From NCBI GenBank assembly GCA_027475525.1, contig JAMWFC010000009.1:2274187-2338186 (forward strand): a DNA stretch of 64,000 bases. Reading direction: 5' to 3'. Source of the stretch: Macrolepiota albuminosa (Eukaryota > Basidiomycota > Agaricomycetes > Agaricales > Agaricaceae). Position 1 is the stretch's first letter; the number at the start of each line of letters is the position of its first letter. The position numbers and the translations under genes were made by a program. Below the pieces are notes generated by a model. The model saw only the letters and a list, made by a program, of their open reading frames with translations. It was not told where the DNA came from and made no database searches. Shown here piece after piece: positions 8,290-20,257 of this stretch.

Positions 8290-11226
8290 ATGGCCTATTG
8301 GGGGCCGCAAAATACTGATCAGAGCTGGCAAGGCTCTAGTGGAGGGGGGAGACCCCAGAATATACAAATGTCAACTCAGTACCTGAGACAGCCGCCATAT
8401 CCGGCGGCAAGCCAGTTTCAGTCAGCGGTGGCCTATCCAGGCTGTGATGAGCCGCTTCCATATCAGACGCCCCTCCACTCGCAAGAGATGGAGGTCAATG
8501 ATGAAGGGCACTATGGGTGCCCGGAGGACAGCACGTGCCACGAGCGCTATTATCAGGAACTGTCGTCACGTCCAACTGCGTCGTATCTGACGTATGCGGG
8601 TGTGGTGACAGGGCCGCTGTCAGTACCATGGGCGCACTGGCCCATGGAAGAGTCATATGGGGAGCCTGCGCCACAAGCGCAGAGTGTAGCTGGGTCAGAC
8701 GTGCTGTTGGGCAGACTGGAAGCAGCGGGACAGCCAGTCCCTGCAACTGCGTCCTTTCTGCAGGACAGCTTGGCCGTAATGGTGATGGAAGGGCTGCTCG
8801 ACCAAATCAAGCTGATGAAGAGGCAGCGCGTCGCAGCGCTGGAGCAGATCGAACACGCTTCTAAGCGCAAAATTGCCACGAGTGAGGAATCGACCGCTGA
8901 GGTCAAGAGGGCTAGATATCAGCCCAGTCGACCGGTCGCTCCTCCACAGGCAAGGATGCCGTCAGAAGCGCGATTCGCGCGCCATGAGCAGCCTGCTCAG
9001 CCTGTGGCTTCGTCATCGCGGTTACCCGAGTCGGGCCCACAGGCCTCTTCAGAGTCGCTGGCTGCCGTCAGTGAACCCTTGGCAGGTCTGTTCCTGGGTC
9101 AGCGAGAAGCCGCATCATCTTGGGCCCCACCTAGGGGGTCCAAACCCGTCGCTGTGGTGCCAAGAGCGCCCGTTATTGTCACTCCTCGCGCTGGGCCTGG
9201 AGGGAATACTCTGGCGCAAAATGCGCCTGCCCCTCCGGTGGCTCAGCCACAACCAGAATCGTCGGCCCTGACCAAGTCGGGGCCGTCTCGTCAGCACTGC
9301 GGCCGCAAGCCGCCTCTCGATGCCTTCAAATTGGAGGTTATACTCTTTCCTGCTGGCATTCCCGCATGAGCAGGAGAAGTCCAGATGTTGTTCATGTTGC
9401 CGGTGTTTGTACCGGCCCCACCAGCAAAGTATCCCGTGGTCGTCTTGACCCCAGACCCCCGTACGCCGGAGCAGTATGATGGTCTGGTGGCGACCTCGAG
9501 GGGGAAGACAAGGCCTGATAAAGGCAAGAAACCAGTACCATCCCTGTCCGACAAGAGCGACTATGGAGAGTCGAGTTCGGAGCAGGAGGAGGACGGGGAG
9601 GAGGGGGAATCGGCCGTGGACCGATTCCAACGAGTATCGTGCAATAAGCGCATTGCAAAGAAGAAGGCGATTCACGCCAAGGAGCTGAAGGCCCAGAAGT
9701 CTAGGGCCGAGAATGAATGCTCGGGGAGGATCTCCGATGGCTTGGGGGTGAAGGTGTGGGGTCCGCTCGATATCGAGCAAATGAACTCATGCTTTAGAGG
9801 AGCACTCAGCCATTGCACCTATTATTCGTATGCCATGAATACGGTGTTGATGGGAGCTGACGCCAATAGAGCGGCGTCATATGAATATTCCTCTGGCTAT
9901 CCTGCCCACATCCCGGGCACGATTGTGTATAAGCACACCCCATGTGGTCTTTCCCGCACTCCGCTAGAGCTGGACCGGCTCTATAAGTATTACACAAATG
10001 TACACGTCCCGCGTCAGGACAGAATCGTCGCATATATGTTGATCACAGAGCTCCAGATGTTCGTGCAGCAAACAGTGGAGGCTCTGCATGATCGAACCAT
10101 GCAGCTCCTGATGAAGGAGCCCAGGTACCAAGAACTCGTCAACCCAATGCAGGGCCCTGACGACCTCGCTCTTGTCGAGCGACGACACATTCTGGGGCGC
10201 TTTTTGCGCACGAAAGACGATGGCACCATGGCGTTGCGCATAATGCGCGCTCAGGATCCAGCCACACCGTTCGACCTTGACCAACTGGTGCAGTACACGC
10301 TGGTCTTTGGCCGACCTGGGTTGGAAAATACCTATCAAGGTATCGCCGTGGATCATGCCTATCGCATGCACTGGCAGACCCTCTTTGGGTTCGCCTTATG
10401 TCGAGCATTGTGTGCTAACAGCGCAGCCAAGCCGGTGATCGTACGGCGCATGACCCTTGTCGTGGCCCGTCCAGGGCTTTATCGAGAGGCGATTGCCTCG
10501 TATGATGCCATGTTCCCCGAGCAGCCATTTGAGCCCCAACGTGGGCCGCAGCTCAAAATTCACCAAGTTCACATGCCCGACGACCATGCACGGAACTTCT
10601 CTGACGACGACGCGTTACGCGTCCTTTTACACAACCAGATTCCGCTGGAATGGGTGGACCACGCGTACACGTACGGCGTAGTCTTCCTGGAACAGCAGTT
10701 CCATTCCCCCACGATGTCTATGGACATCTTCAAGCAGGTTGACAATGAGCGCATGGAGCGCCTCTCCAAGTATGGCACCCCTGCCGCAATCCCACAATGA
10801 GATGGATGGCGGGAGATGACTGAAGACGATCACTATCGTCTTATGTTCAAGCACCATGAGGAGAGCAAGCTCCCGGAAAACCCTGAGGCCAACGGCCTCT
10901 ATTACTTGATTGGCATGGACCCAAATCAGGTCAACCTCCTAAAACGCTCGGCAGTGCATGACCTGCCAGCAGCGCACATGGACCTAGGCCGGGTCAATCT
11001 CCTGTCACGCATGGCAGAGCAGGGTACGCTTACCACCACCGCTTCAGCGATTAACGTCGCACTAACAGAGCCTATAGTGGTAGACACGCCTGCAGTCGAG
11101 GGGCCTATAACCCCACTGAGGACGGAATTGGCGCCTCCACCTCCCGCGATTAACGTCGCACTGGAGGAGGAGGCAATGGTGACTGAGACGGGCGCAGTTG
11201 CGGGAGCATCGTCATCCGGGTCCTAG
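8290..11226 (+). pseudogene. Accessory ORF3 of the gypsy element, unknown function (copy 1)
   Basis: A 979-codon frame starts at ATG 8290 (MAYWGPQ) and ends at TAG 11224-11226, about 200 bp after the pol stop. It carries two TGA stops (9367-9369 and 10798-10800); copy 2 reads CAG and TGG there. I recognise no domain. The N-terminal third is rich in Pro/Gln/Ser. Residues about 165-215 form a charged helix with nuclear-signal-like KRQR, SKRK and KRAR clusters. An acidic stretch (SSSEQEEDGEEGES) comes near residue 425, then a basic stretch (RIAKKKAIHAKELKAQK). Residues about 490-840 look like a folded, mostly helical domain with many conserved aromatics. The tail has two AINVAL repeats in proline-rich sequence. 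There is no signal peptide or membrane segment, so it is not an obvious envelope protein. Copy 2 has the same frame with the same net length. Confidence 0.8.
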
Positions 11227-11591
11227 ACCCATGTATACATTATTGTGTGCGTCTATTCTGAGTATCTCACTCGAACCATTTCAGCTGATACGCACTCTAG
11301 AGTTGCATGTAGATACAGTGGACCCAGAGGAGAGGTCATCTTTTTTGTTTTTTTTTTTATATTTTGTTTATATATACCATTTTCTATCTACTGCTGGCGC
11401 CCCCTGCGCCCTTGTCTGATAAGGACTGCTTTCAATTGTGTCCAGCCAACACATCTCCATTGCTCATGAGTGCTAACGCCTTGCAGCCACGCCATACGTG
11501 TGTATTCATCCATTGCTTGCACTACCGTGCATCTTTCATCTCGCTCTACTTCCCTTTCTCAAGACCGAGTATTCGGTCTCATTGGGGGGTA
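11227..11591 (+). other. Gypsy 3' tail with palindrome and polypurine tract
   Basis: Non-coding tail between ORF3 and the 3' LTR. It has a T-rich run at 11340-11375, the palindrome GACCGAGTATTCGGTC at 11563-11578 and a purine tract ggggggta just before the LTR (11584-11591), the likely plus-strand primer. Copy 2 keeps the palindrome (25715-25730). Confidence 0.6.
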
Positions 11592-11765
11592 TGTAACGGA
11601 GTCATCCGTATTCTCAGCATCAACGACGCTATAATCAATTAGTAGAGTATTACGTAAGACAACATCTTGTTTTCACTCTAAGTACTAGTCAAATCCGATA
11701 CTGCAGTCTGATTTAGCACTTGTGTGATACACACAAGATAGTTCTAACCTATAACTCCGGTTACA
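11592..11765 (+). repeat. 3' LTR of gypsy copy 1
   Basis: 174 bp, TGTAACGGAG to CGGTTACA, the same length as the 5' LTR. It is followed by the target duplicate GTCTG. Confidence 0.95.
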
Positions 11766-11770
11766 GTCTG

Positions 11771-13290
11771 GCTGCTCCAATGCAACTTTTTCAACTATAT
11801 ACAAAACCTTTCTGTCTGTTGATGATGCATAATTCTGTAGCTGCATTATTCTTGATTATAACAGGCAAGCCTACACACAATGATAGCTTTCCCATAATTT
11901 GAATGCTGCAAGATGATGGAGGTTGGTCCCACAATGCATGCTGTATAGTTGGAGGAAATCTCATGGTTTTTTTAGAGTACATGTAGTTAGATGAATGGTT
12001 TTTTGTTTTATCCCCATCTTTGGATGATGGACTATCTTCGCTGTAGAAATGCACTAGTTTCTGATAGCTCTCGCTTGCAAATCAAGTACTTTTTATAATA
12101 TTAATAGCATCTTTGTCTATATTTTGTATGGTGATTATAGAAACATTTCTGAACTATTTGTCAGATATAGATGGACAACTATTAGAGATGGCTGATGATT
12201 TGCTTCTAAGAAACTTCACGTCTTCTTTGGTGCATGCTCTATACCTCATATTTTTAAGTACAGTATACAAAGCCACATTCTCTGTAGACTGAGTTTTCTG
12301 CCTTATATTTTTATGCAATATGACAATGGTTGTTATCTGATGCTATACAGCCTCACCTATGGCAGACTTCTAATCCTTCAACATTTTGATATTTAAACCT
12401 ACAGTTCTACTATATAACACCGATTTTTTATGCCCAGCAACAGAGGGCAACTGAGAAAAATTACCTGTAAATACCATGTTCATACTACTAAAAAGGATAT
12501 CTAGTCTACCAGACAGCTGAGCCAGTTTTGCGGAAATCTTATACAAGTCTTGACACAATAACATAGATACTTTGTTAAAAAATACATATTTGACACCTAG
12601 TAGACAAGTTTTAATTTGAGCAAGTTGTTTGTTTGATATACTAACCATATTGTTAATGCCAAATATTGGATGATATATTGAGCCATCCATAAGCAATGCA
12701 GCAGTGCTGGTAGGTGCAACCACAGCCAGACGATATGCCTCTCCCCTAGCTTCAAAATACTTGATGAGGGCTCGGAGCACCTGTGTTTTTTCAGTGCTCC
12801 CCATTCCTCCCATATACAATTTAAGTTGCTCAGGCATATACAATATTGTGTGATTAGCCACAATATGGAACACTCTCAACTGTTCTTTGTTTAGCCTATA
12901 GTCTGAAGATATAATAGTGATAGTAGGTTCTTGCTTATCATCTACATATATTTTCTGAAGATACTTCCAATCTACTATGTCAACATGTCCCAGTAGTTCT
13001 GGTATGCTGCCTGGTAACTTACCACTGCATGCAGGTATGCTGGAATTTTGGCTCTTCAGCACCTCATCCCGCTTTGCTGTAACAACAGCTTTCCAGTAAG
13101 AAGAGTTACGTTCTTCATTCATAGGTTCAACGGCGTCGATTTGAGGAAACACTTGGTCCATTATAGGATCTCTCCACCCCAGATCTGCCATAGTTGCTGA
13201 CATTTGCAGCATATCAGATCTATGTTTTAATTCTTTCTTGCCAAACACAGTAGATGCTTCTTTATCAACACTTGCGATTACATTATCCAT
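11771..13290 (-). pseudogene. Helitron PIF1-type helicase domain (relic)
   Basis: The minus-strand reading follows fungal Helitron helicase in order. A helicase core lies at 12370-13290 (LNKEQLRVFHIVANH, then Walker A degenerated to GGMGSTEKTQV near 12800, and Walker B degenerated to FNKVSM where the family has DEVSM). A middle part follows with RQKTQSTENVALYTVLKN, ENMRYRAC-like and RNVSIITIQNIDKDAIN motifs (12060-12370), and then GKLSLCVGLPVIIKNNAATE (11790-12054). The glycine and acidic residues needed for ATP binding and hydrolysis are changed and several in-frame stops are present. It continues at 1-630 across the gypsy insertion. Confidence 0.85.
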
Positions 13291-16200
13291 GTCCTCAAAG
13301 TTTTTAGTTTTGTCTTACTGTATCATGTCAAATAGTTTGTCTCTGGTTAGCATTGAATTAGTAAGACATACATATCCGCTCTTCAGCTAAGCATAAAAGT
13401 TGTCAGCCACATCTAAGCATTCATATTATATGTTCATGTTTTTGAGCAATGTAAGTTGATGCTTATTGAAGGATGTATATTTAAATGCTGAATTCCATGT
13501 TTCTCCAGTATTTTTAAGATCATGTCCTATACACCAAGGTTTGAAAAGTGTTAACATGGTTGCACAATAGTACTTTTTATCCTCTTGATCCTTTCTAGGT
13601 AAATTTCCACCTACTAGATTAGAGACATGTCTACATAAGGAAGAATATATATAAGTACCATGAATATTGGAAAGCGGATGACAAGTTGAGAATTTAATAA
13701 CCATCAAATCCTGCATATTTTTTATTTCACCAAGAGATATGTTATTATTATCGATCAATATATCACATGTTTTGTTGGTCAACTTGACTCTCTTACATCT
13801 TGACAACTACTTATACAAAGTCATTTGTTTCAACTCTGGTCCTCTGAAAATATAATCAAATATGAGTGATAGTCCTATCACTCATCCTTGTTTCTTAATT
13901 ATTGCCAACTCACCAGAAAACTTGTCATGTAACTGGTCAGCAGCATTGTTTGCCCAGGGATATCTGGCCTCTCAAACAAAAGTAGGCCAATACAAATTTG
14001 AGAAATTATAGTCAGTATAATGATCAGAATTGCCTAATAGATACATGCAAATTATTGGCAATCCCATTTCTATTTTAGCACTAAGAACATTAGCTATCTT
14101 AGTCATTAGCATGTGGGCTTTCTCTTAATGATTAAGTAGACTGTTCAGTATATCTGCATGTTTAGTGAATATTGAAGCAACTGCCTCAAACACAGTGCAT
14201 GTTTTGAGGGTGGGCTTCATAACATATTTAGTGATAAACAACAAAACAGTCTTGATAGCTATCCTAGAGCGGAGGCTCATTACATTGGTATTGTATCAGA
14301 ACAGGTAAGTAAGAGGACTTGTAAATGTATTGAGCCACAGTTCCATCTTCTGCATGTTCAAAGCACTAGTAGTCGAATCAACTTCTATGTGCATGTACAA
14401 TGGACAAGGGAATCTTGCTCTACATTTACCTCATGGGTTATCAAGACATCCTTTATGTTCTTTATTTTTTTTCTGTATGCCATTTTTATCCTTAATAGAA
14501 GTACATATATGTATGTTTGATTGGTACAGCAGATCATCCACTGTATGACAAAAGCAATCCCACCATTCTGCTGCATTATCACACACTGTGCATGATGAGC
14601 ATTCTTCTTTGCAAGGAATGGATGGCTGTTTTAAAAGCAACCTAGTGGGATCTGTATATTCTAATGCAGCTTTATTTAATAATATATGCTTTTTGATATC
14701 TTCCAGTGTTCCAGTCAAGAAATCACCTTGATATACTAATTCTAGATATTTCATAATAGCCTTTTAAAATCCTGACAATGGGTCCATGATTTTTTTCCTG
14801 ACTTTATCCAGAATTAACTTTCCTCAAATTCACAAAAGCATGTGTAAATGAAGAGTAAGCCTACCTTGTTGCTCCATGGTACCGTAGTATGCCCAAAGTA
14901 TGCCTATATAATCCTAGATTATCTGAGTTTATTTTTAATATATGGATTATAAATGTCTTTATCATAACATGAAAGAAATATGCGCCAGCAACAAGATTCT
15001 TGAATATAAGATGGTAAGCATTGTCTGATGTATAGGGCACAGACAGTATGAAGGATATCTTGCTATCTGCATAATAAAGACATATAGGGTGTTTTACATC
15101 AGCAGATGATAAGGTAATATACTAAGAAGGAGCCTCTTTGCTTATGACAAGAGACCAGATCTCATTCTGCATGTGTTTTTTTAAAAATAGCAGATCCTTT
15201 GACACTGCCAGAAATTACATCCAAGTCATTTATTACATAGAAACAAGTTTTTTCATTCTCGGTAACCAGCTTCACTATATCTCTAGCTGCTATTCTTTGT
15301 GAAAGGTCAGAAAACACTTTTGGATTGACAGTTGCAAGACGGTCAGAAATGTTGTTAAAGTTTGCATGTTCTGTTGCTAGATAGCCTCTATTGGTAGCAG
15401 CCTTTATCTGTTCATAGCTGCTGAAAGCAGTAAACAGAAATCCAGTATCTGTTTAAAAGCATTTATCATAATATATAAGCAAGTTGGCTTTATGAGTGCA
15501 CACTGATATACTGCACTTGTTACTGCCTATGCCACTCAGACCATAGAGGAACAGCCAAGGAAACATCTGTGGATGCAAATCCAGATTGCTAAATGTATTC
15601 TTGGAATATGTAGAATGACCAATATGCAGAGCCTTTCTATTAGACATTCAATGTTGCATTGCAAGTCCTTTAAGTTTGTTTATAGTCTTGGCTAATAAAG
15701 CATTACCAGTGAGGCCGTGAACAACAAAGAGACAATCACCTGCATTGGCATCAGAATCCTTATTATTTTTATATATGGGTGGGTCTATCATACCAGCTTT
15801 ATCAGCGCTTTGGCGATAAATAACAGACACAGGAGGAACATCTTCAGAATATCCCTCTAAGTTGCTGTACAATATTTTCAGATCACTATATAAAGAATAG
15901 TTAAGTTTGAGCCATTCTAATGCATACTGAACATTTCTTCTGCTTACAAGCAGAGATAGCCTCTGTAACTCCTTAGCAGATAGCTTGCAAGAACCAGAAA
16001 AGAAAATTGCAATCACATTATCAAGGTCGGTTACAGGAGGTGGAAGTACTTGATATACCTTCTGAATAGATGATTTAAAAGCAATAAGATGCACCTTCAT
16101 CTTGCTCAGACTGGAGACTGAAACATGAGCATAACACAAGGACTTTCTTACTCTAGCAACTAATATCTGTTTGATTCAATTAAGGTGTTTTAATATGTCA

Positions 16201-16320
16201 GATATAGGGCCAATCCAAAAGCCATTGGCTAGCATATTTTTTGGAACCAGCCCATTGAACAATTGCTGTCTGCACAATTGACAAATATGTTTACATAAAT
16301 GATCAATTACCGGTTCTCAC
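13291..16320 (-). pseudogene. Helitron N-terminal region and Rep domain (relic)
   Basis: Upstream part of the same Helitron protein. From the N-terminus it has ANGFWIGPISDILKHL near 16200, then a DUF6570-like segment (VYQVLPPPVTDLDNVIAIFF and VQYALEWLKLNYSLYSDL, 15648-16139), PWLFLYGLSGIG (15453-15647) and Helitron_like_N (SYEQIKAATNRGYLATEHAN, SADVKHPICLYYADSKI; about 14870-15430). WWDCFCHTVDDLLYQSNIH follows at 14500-14600, then NLPRKDQEDKKYYCATMLTL at about 13560-13620. The HUH nuclease region near 14850 should read like QGRxTLHLH but is scrambled and contains a stop. Intact TC...CTRR Helitron termini were not found, so the element ends are unknown. Confidence 0.8.
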
Positions 16321-18990
16321 ATCTACCAGCCCTCATTGATAGCAAGCCACTGGAGTCTTCATCAGCGACACTCTTGACCTCCCTCACAAACCTCTCAAAC
16401 AATCTCTGAACTTGCAACAGCTCAATGGCACCCCCTCCTCTTCCAGCCCCATCAAAAGGTCTCACTTGGGTCACATGACTTTAGACAATGGCTTCAAATC
16501 CATGTCAGACTTTCTGGTCACATGACTTCATAACTTGACTCTGCTTGTGTTGAGACTACTCTGGCTATAGGATAAGAATCCTGACATCAACTAGAGAGCA
16601 CTCACCATGACGTTCCTGGGGCCCAAAGACCACCCAACAACCACTGTACACCTCTGGGCCCTTGGAAGCAAGTCAACACCTGAAACCCTGGTGCCCAGAA
16701 TAAATATTATGCCTCTCAGCTGCATGTCCTTGACCATACCCCTGACACCTGCCCAAGTCTGCAAGACACCTGAACAACCTCCCAACATTTCTTGGAGCAA
16801 GTACAAAGGGCTGAATTACCCAAACTAATCTCAAACATATGTCACTCCTGTTCTGACTTGCAGACTAGACACCTCTGATCAATCTGGAGGTGCTTGACAT
16901 CAAGATCACTGGGGCCACCTCTTTTGCCCACCTTATACAAGAAGGGACTCCCACATTTCAGTTGCACACCTCACCCTCTCTCCTGGAAGAACACTTACAG
17001 ACAGATACTATCCCCCCAAAGAGAAAGACTGAGGAGCAGATCTTATGAGAAGTAGTTTCCCCAGAGTACCATAAATTTTCTAATGTATTCTCTGAAAGAG
17101 ATGTCAAGGAGATTTCCCCTCACCACCCCTATGACCATACAATTGATCTCAAAGAAAGGGCCTCCCTGCTCTTTGGCAAAGCATACAACATGTTGGAAGT
17201 TGAACTTCCAGCACTGGATTCAGGTCTACTTGAATCACGACAACCTCCAGTATTTTACCATGACCAAGCAGCTCAGTTTGCAACAGGCCCAGTAGTCTAA
17301 TATCCTCTCAGAGTACAACTTCATGATCCAGTACTGCCTAGGATGACTCATAGCCAAACCCAACGCACTCATCTGGCAACCCAAGTCTACTCCAAGAAGT
17401 CATTTAAGGGGAAACAAAATGTGTTCAACCATCACATGGTGATTTCTTCTGAACATTTGAACAATGTACTAATCTTGAACAATGAAGGAACCTTGAGCTA
17501 GATTTGCTGTGCCCCCTAAGACAAGTACTTCACCAATCACAACCCCCACAACCCCCTTGATGGAATTGACCCAGACCCTGCCTTCTCCCTGTCCCCTGAT
17601 AAAAACTCCTCTAAAATGGCCACATCTATGTACCAAATCATGCTCAACTCTGATTCAACATTCTATACCAGCACCACAACCACAAGCTCCAGGGACATCC
17701 TAGAATACGTAAGATCCTTCAGCTTGTTTTTCAAACTTGCTTCTGGCCAGAATTGAAGAAGGACATAACCCACTACATTTGATCATACAAGCCCTGCCTC
17801 CAGGCCAAGGTCTCCCAACACCAGCCCTATAGACTGCTAAAATCCCTGCCAATCAGACAATGCCCCTAGTTCTTTATATCCATGGATTACATTGTCAAAC
17901 TCCCAGGATTTGATGTCATCCTCATTGTTGTGTGCAGACTGACCAAACAGGGCATCTTCCTACTCTGCCACACTACAGACACCACCCTGGACTTTGTCTG
18001 GCTATTTCTCAAGCACATCTTTGCCGAACATGGACTCTTAGATGACATAATATCTGATTGTGGCCTGCTCTTCATGTCCAAGTTCTGGACCTTTCTATGT
18101 AAGGCCCTTGAAGTAAAAACTAACCTCTCTACCACCTACCACCTGAAAACCAATGGCCAGACCAAAAGGATCAACCAATCCCTGGAGCAGTATCTCCAGC
18201 TATACATCAACTACTTGCAGGATGACTGGTGCTTCAAACTCTCTCTTGCTGAGTTCATCTACAACAGCATGCTGCATTCCACCACCAGTGTATCACACTT
18301 CTTCACTGACAAAGGATACGATCCCCACCCCTGCTTAACCCTCTTACTCTGGAACATCCCAGTATATGCTGCCTACAAAGTCTCCCAGAATAGTTTCTCT
18401 GGGAAGAGATTGGCATTGCAAACCAGGTCTATATAAAACGCACTGACCAAAAACAGGAGGACACCCCTGACTGGACTCCCAGGACAAAGGTATGGTTAGA
18501 TTGATGCCACCTCCACATCTGCCGGCTCTTCCCAAAACTTGATCAAAGTGCCTCAGCCCATTCAAAATCTTTAAAAAGGTCTTATCCTATGCCTACAAGA
18601 TTGAACCTCCTCCAGAGCTCAAGGGTCTACACCCGGTCTTCAATGTCTGCCTCCTGGAGTGACATCTCCTGGACCCCTTCTCCAAGTGATGTCCTGAACC
18701 CCCTCCTCTGGTCAAGATCAAGGACAAATACCACTACAAGGTCAAAGACATCCTTGACTCCAGGAATATCCATGAATGACCCCATTTCCTTGTGCAATGG
18801 AAGGGATACAGCCTGGGAGACAACACTTGGGAGCCATGCCACAACCTTGAAGAGGCACTCAACAAACTCCAGATTTTTTGCCACAACCTTGAAGGGGCAC
18901 TCAACAAACTCCAGATTTTTAAACAGCAGCATCTGGGAAATACTTTCCCTAGATTCAGAACTCACAAATGACAGTAGTGGGCATAACTCC
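16321..18990 (+). pseudogene. pol: Decayed chromovirus pol (protease to chromodomain)
   Basis: A second, older gypsy family read in shifting frames. Protease remnants come first (ALIDS near 16335), then a linker ending DHTIDLKE at 17050-17160. RT is almost entirely deleted. The end of RNase H survives (LNHDNLQYFTMTKQL, 17220-17290). The integrase core is at 17882-18436 (DYIVKLPGF, VCRLTKQGIFLLCHTTDTT, NGQTKRINQSLEQYLQLYI). A chromodomain follows at about 18700-18930 (KVKDILDSRNIHE, FLVQWKGYSLGDNTWEP). The catalytic glutamate of integrase (family QTERVNQ) has become lysine and the second aspartate motif is altered. Gag and LTRs are not recognised. It abuts the Helitron relic near 16320. Confidence 0.8.
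18838..18921 (+). repeat. 42-bp tandem repeat at the chromodomain end
   Basis: Two 42-bp units (18838-18879, 18880-18921) differ by a few bases and duplicate the 14-residue motif CHNLEEALNKLQIF in frame. Divergence between the units argues for a real, older duplication. Confidence 0.75.
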
Positions 18991-19319
18991 CGCCTCTGGG
19001 CTTAGTAAGATTCAACTCCTGCATATATATTTTTTTACTCTCTTATTTCCACATTCTACCTTTTCTAATATCTCTAAATTCCAGGAGTTGTCTTCTCTGT
19101 GATAGTGTCCAGGGAAATTTGTGCTAGGAACATTTGTTACTAGTCCTGCATGCATGCCCACCAGTTCCCTGGGAACCACTCTCATGTTAGGACCCACTCC
19201 TAGCTTACAGTTTGTTTTCCTTATGTTACTCAATTTTTAGTCCCAAGAGGACAAGTATATATATATATATTTTCTACTATACTACACTATCTACAGTGCT
19301 AGATATACAATGGTGGCAA
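18991..19319. other. No gene seen; AT repeat
   Basis: Tail after the chromodomain with a short (AT)n run at 19256-19270. I see no coding sequence or LTR boundary. Confidence 0.5.
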
Positions 19320-20026
19320 GAAATGCAAGAAACCCAATTACTGTGAGGCTGCTGGGCCTTCCTCTCCCTCTCCCCCTCCCTGCTGCTGGCTAACTCCAGG
19401 GGCCCTTCTCCTCCACCCCCTCCCAGATGTGTTCCTAAGAGGCCTCCTCTACCAACTGGTTCCAGGACAGGAGCTGCTCCCCTTCATCCAGAATCTGCTT
19501 GAACCACATCCTTGGAGCAGGGACATTCCTCCACTGATGTGCCGCCACTATCTTCCCCAACAAGTCCAGGCCCTGCTCCACTCCAGAGGTCATCAACTCA
19601 GGCCACTGCCCCTCCTGCAGCAACATGAGCACTGTGGCCACCCCATCCAGGAGTAGTCAATGCTCCTGGACCCAACCTGGAAATGTCAGTACAGGTACAC
19701 CAAAGAATAAAGAGACATGTGGGCCACCACAACATCCTGCAGCAAGGCCATCAGCAACCTCTGACTTGGGGGGCCTGCTTTGGATGCCCTGTCCCCTGGT
19801 CCAATTGAGCCTGCAGTGTGTCCTGCTCAGCCTCTAGTTCCCCCTGGCTGCCTCCAACTCTCAAAGTGCTGCCCTCTATCCTTCTCCACCCACCTCTGCC
19901 ACTGCCTCCTGCCTCACTCCTTCCTCACTGCATGCCAAGGATGTTCAGACCTCCTAGAGGTGCACCTGATGCTGATTGGTGAGTTTTCTCCTCTCCTGCT
20001 CAGCCTAGTCCAGGCACTCCTGTAAG
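19320..20026 (-). pseudogene. Gag-like retroelement relic, segment 1
   Basis: A GC-rich, protein-like stretch on the minus strand (for example QGLDLLGKIVAAHQWRN and FKQILDEGEQLLSW at 19435-19641) with stops. It is interrupted at 20022-20026 by the LTR-3 insertion and continues at 22740-23185. Assignment to a retroelement gag rests on context and composition rather than a diagnostic domain. Confidence 0.4.
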
Positions 20027-20257
20027 TGTCATGACTCCTCCCACCTGGAACCACCTCAGGACATACCCAGAACCCATCCAGGACTTCCCTGCCAACCCCA
20101 CGACACAACCCCTGCTATCATGACCACCTCTACTGCCATTATGCACATCAAGTCCCGCCATCATGCACGCCTCCTGACAGCCCACATCATGGACCCTGAG
20201 ACCACCCGCTAGCATGACAATCAATGATTGGATCATCAGATCATGTCAATCACCCTG

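Larger units (their letters stand above)
631..11765 (+). mobile_element. Ty3/gypsy chromodomain LTR retrotransposon, copy 1
   Basis: A complete 11,135-bp element bounded by two 174-bp LTRs and flanked by the perfect 5-bp target duplication GTCTG (626-630 and 11766-11770). The order is LTR, leader, gag-protease, RT-RNase H, integrase-chromodomain, ORF3, short tail, LTR; this is the Ty3/gypsy domain order with an extra gene after pol. It sits inside a Helitron helicase gene. It is non-autonomous now: it has in-frame stops, a deletion of about 560 bp in RT and a 40-bp deletion at the end of integrase, judged against copy 2 (25407-37328, minus). Four 77-bp tandem duplications in it are probably assembly artefacts. 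Confidence 0.95.

Noticed and set aside
8290..11226. ORF3 as a retroviral-type envelope gene
   Set aside because: Its position fits, but no signal peptide, membrane span or glycoprotein features are visible. The protein is basic/acidic and proline-rich.
916..11226. A non-standard genetic code or general UGA suppression, because nearly all stops are TGA
   Set aside because: TGA is the direct CpG-deamination product of CGA, the sister copy often has CAA or CGA, and the surrounding Helitron has TAA and TAG stops too.
1..16320. Intact Helitron with terminal hairpin and CTRR end
   Set aside because: No such termini were recognised, and the Walker A/B and HUH motifs are all destroyed.
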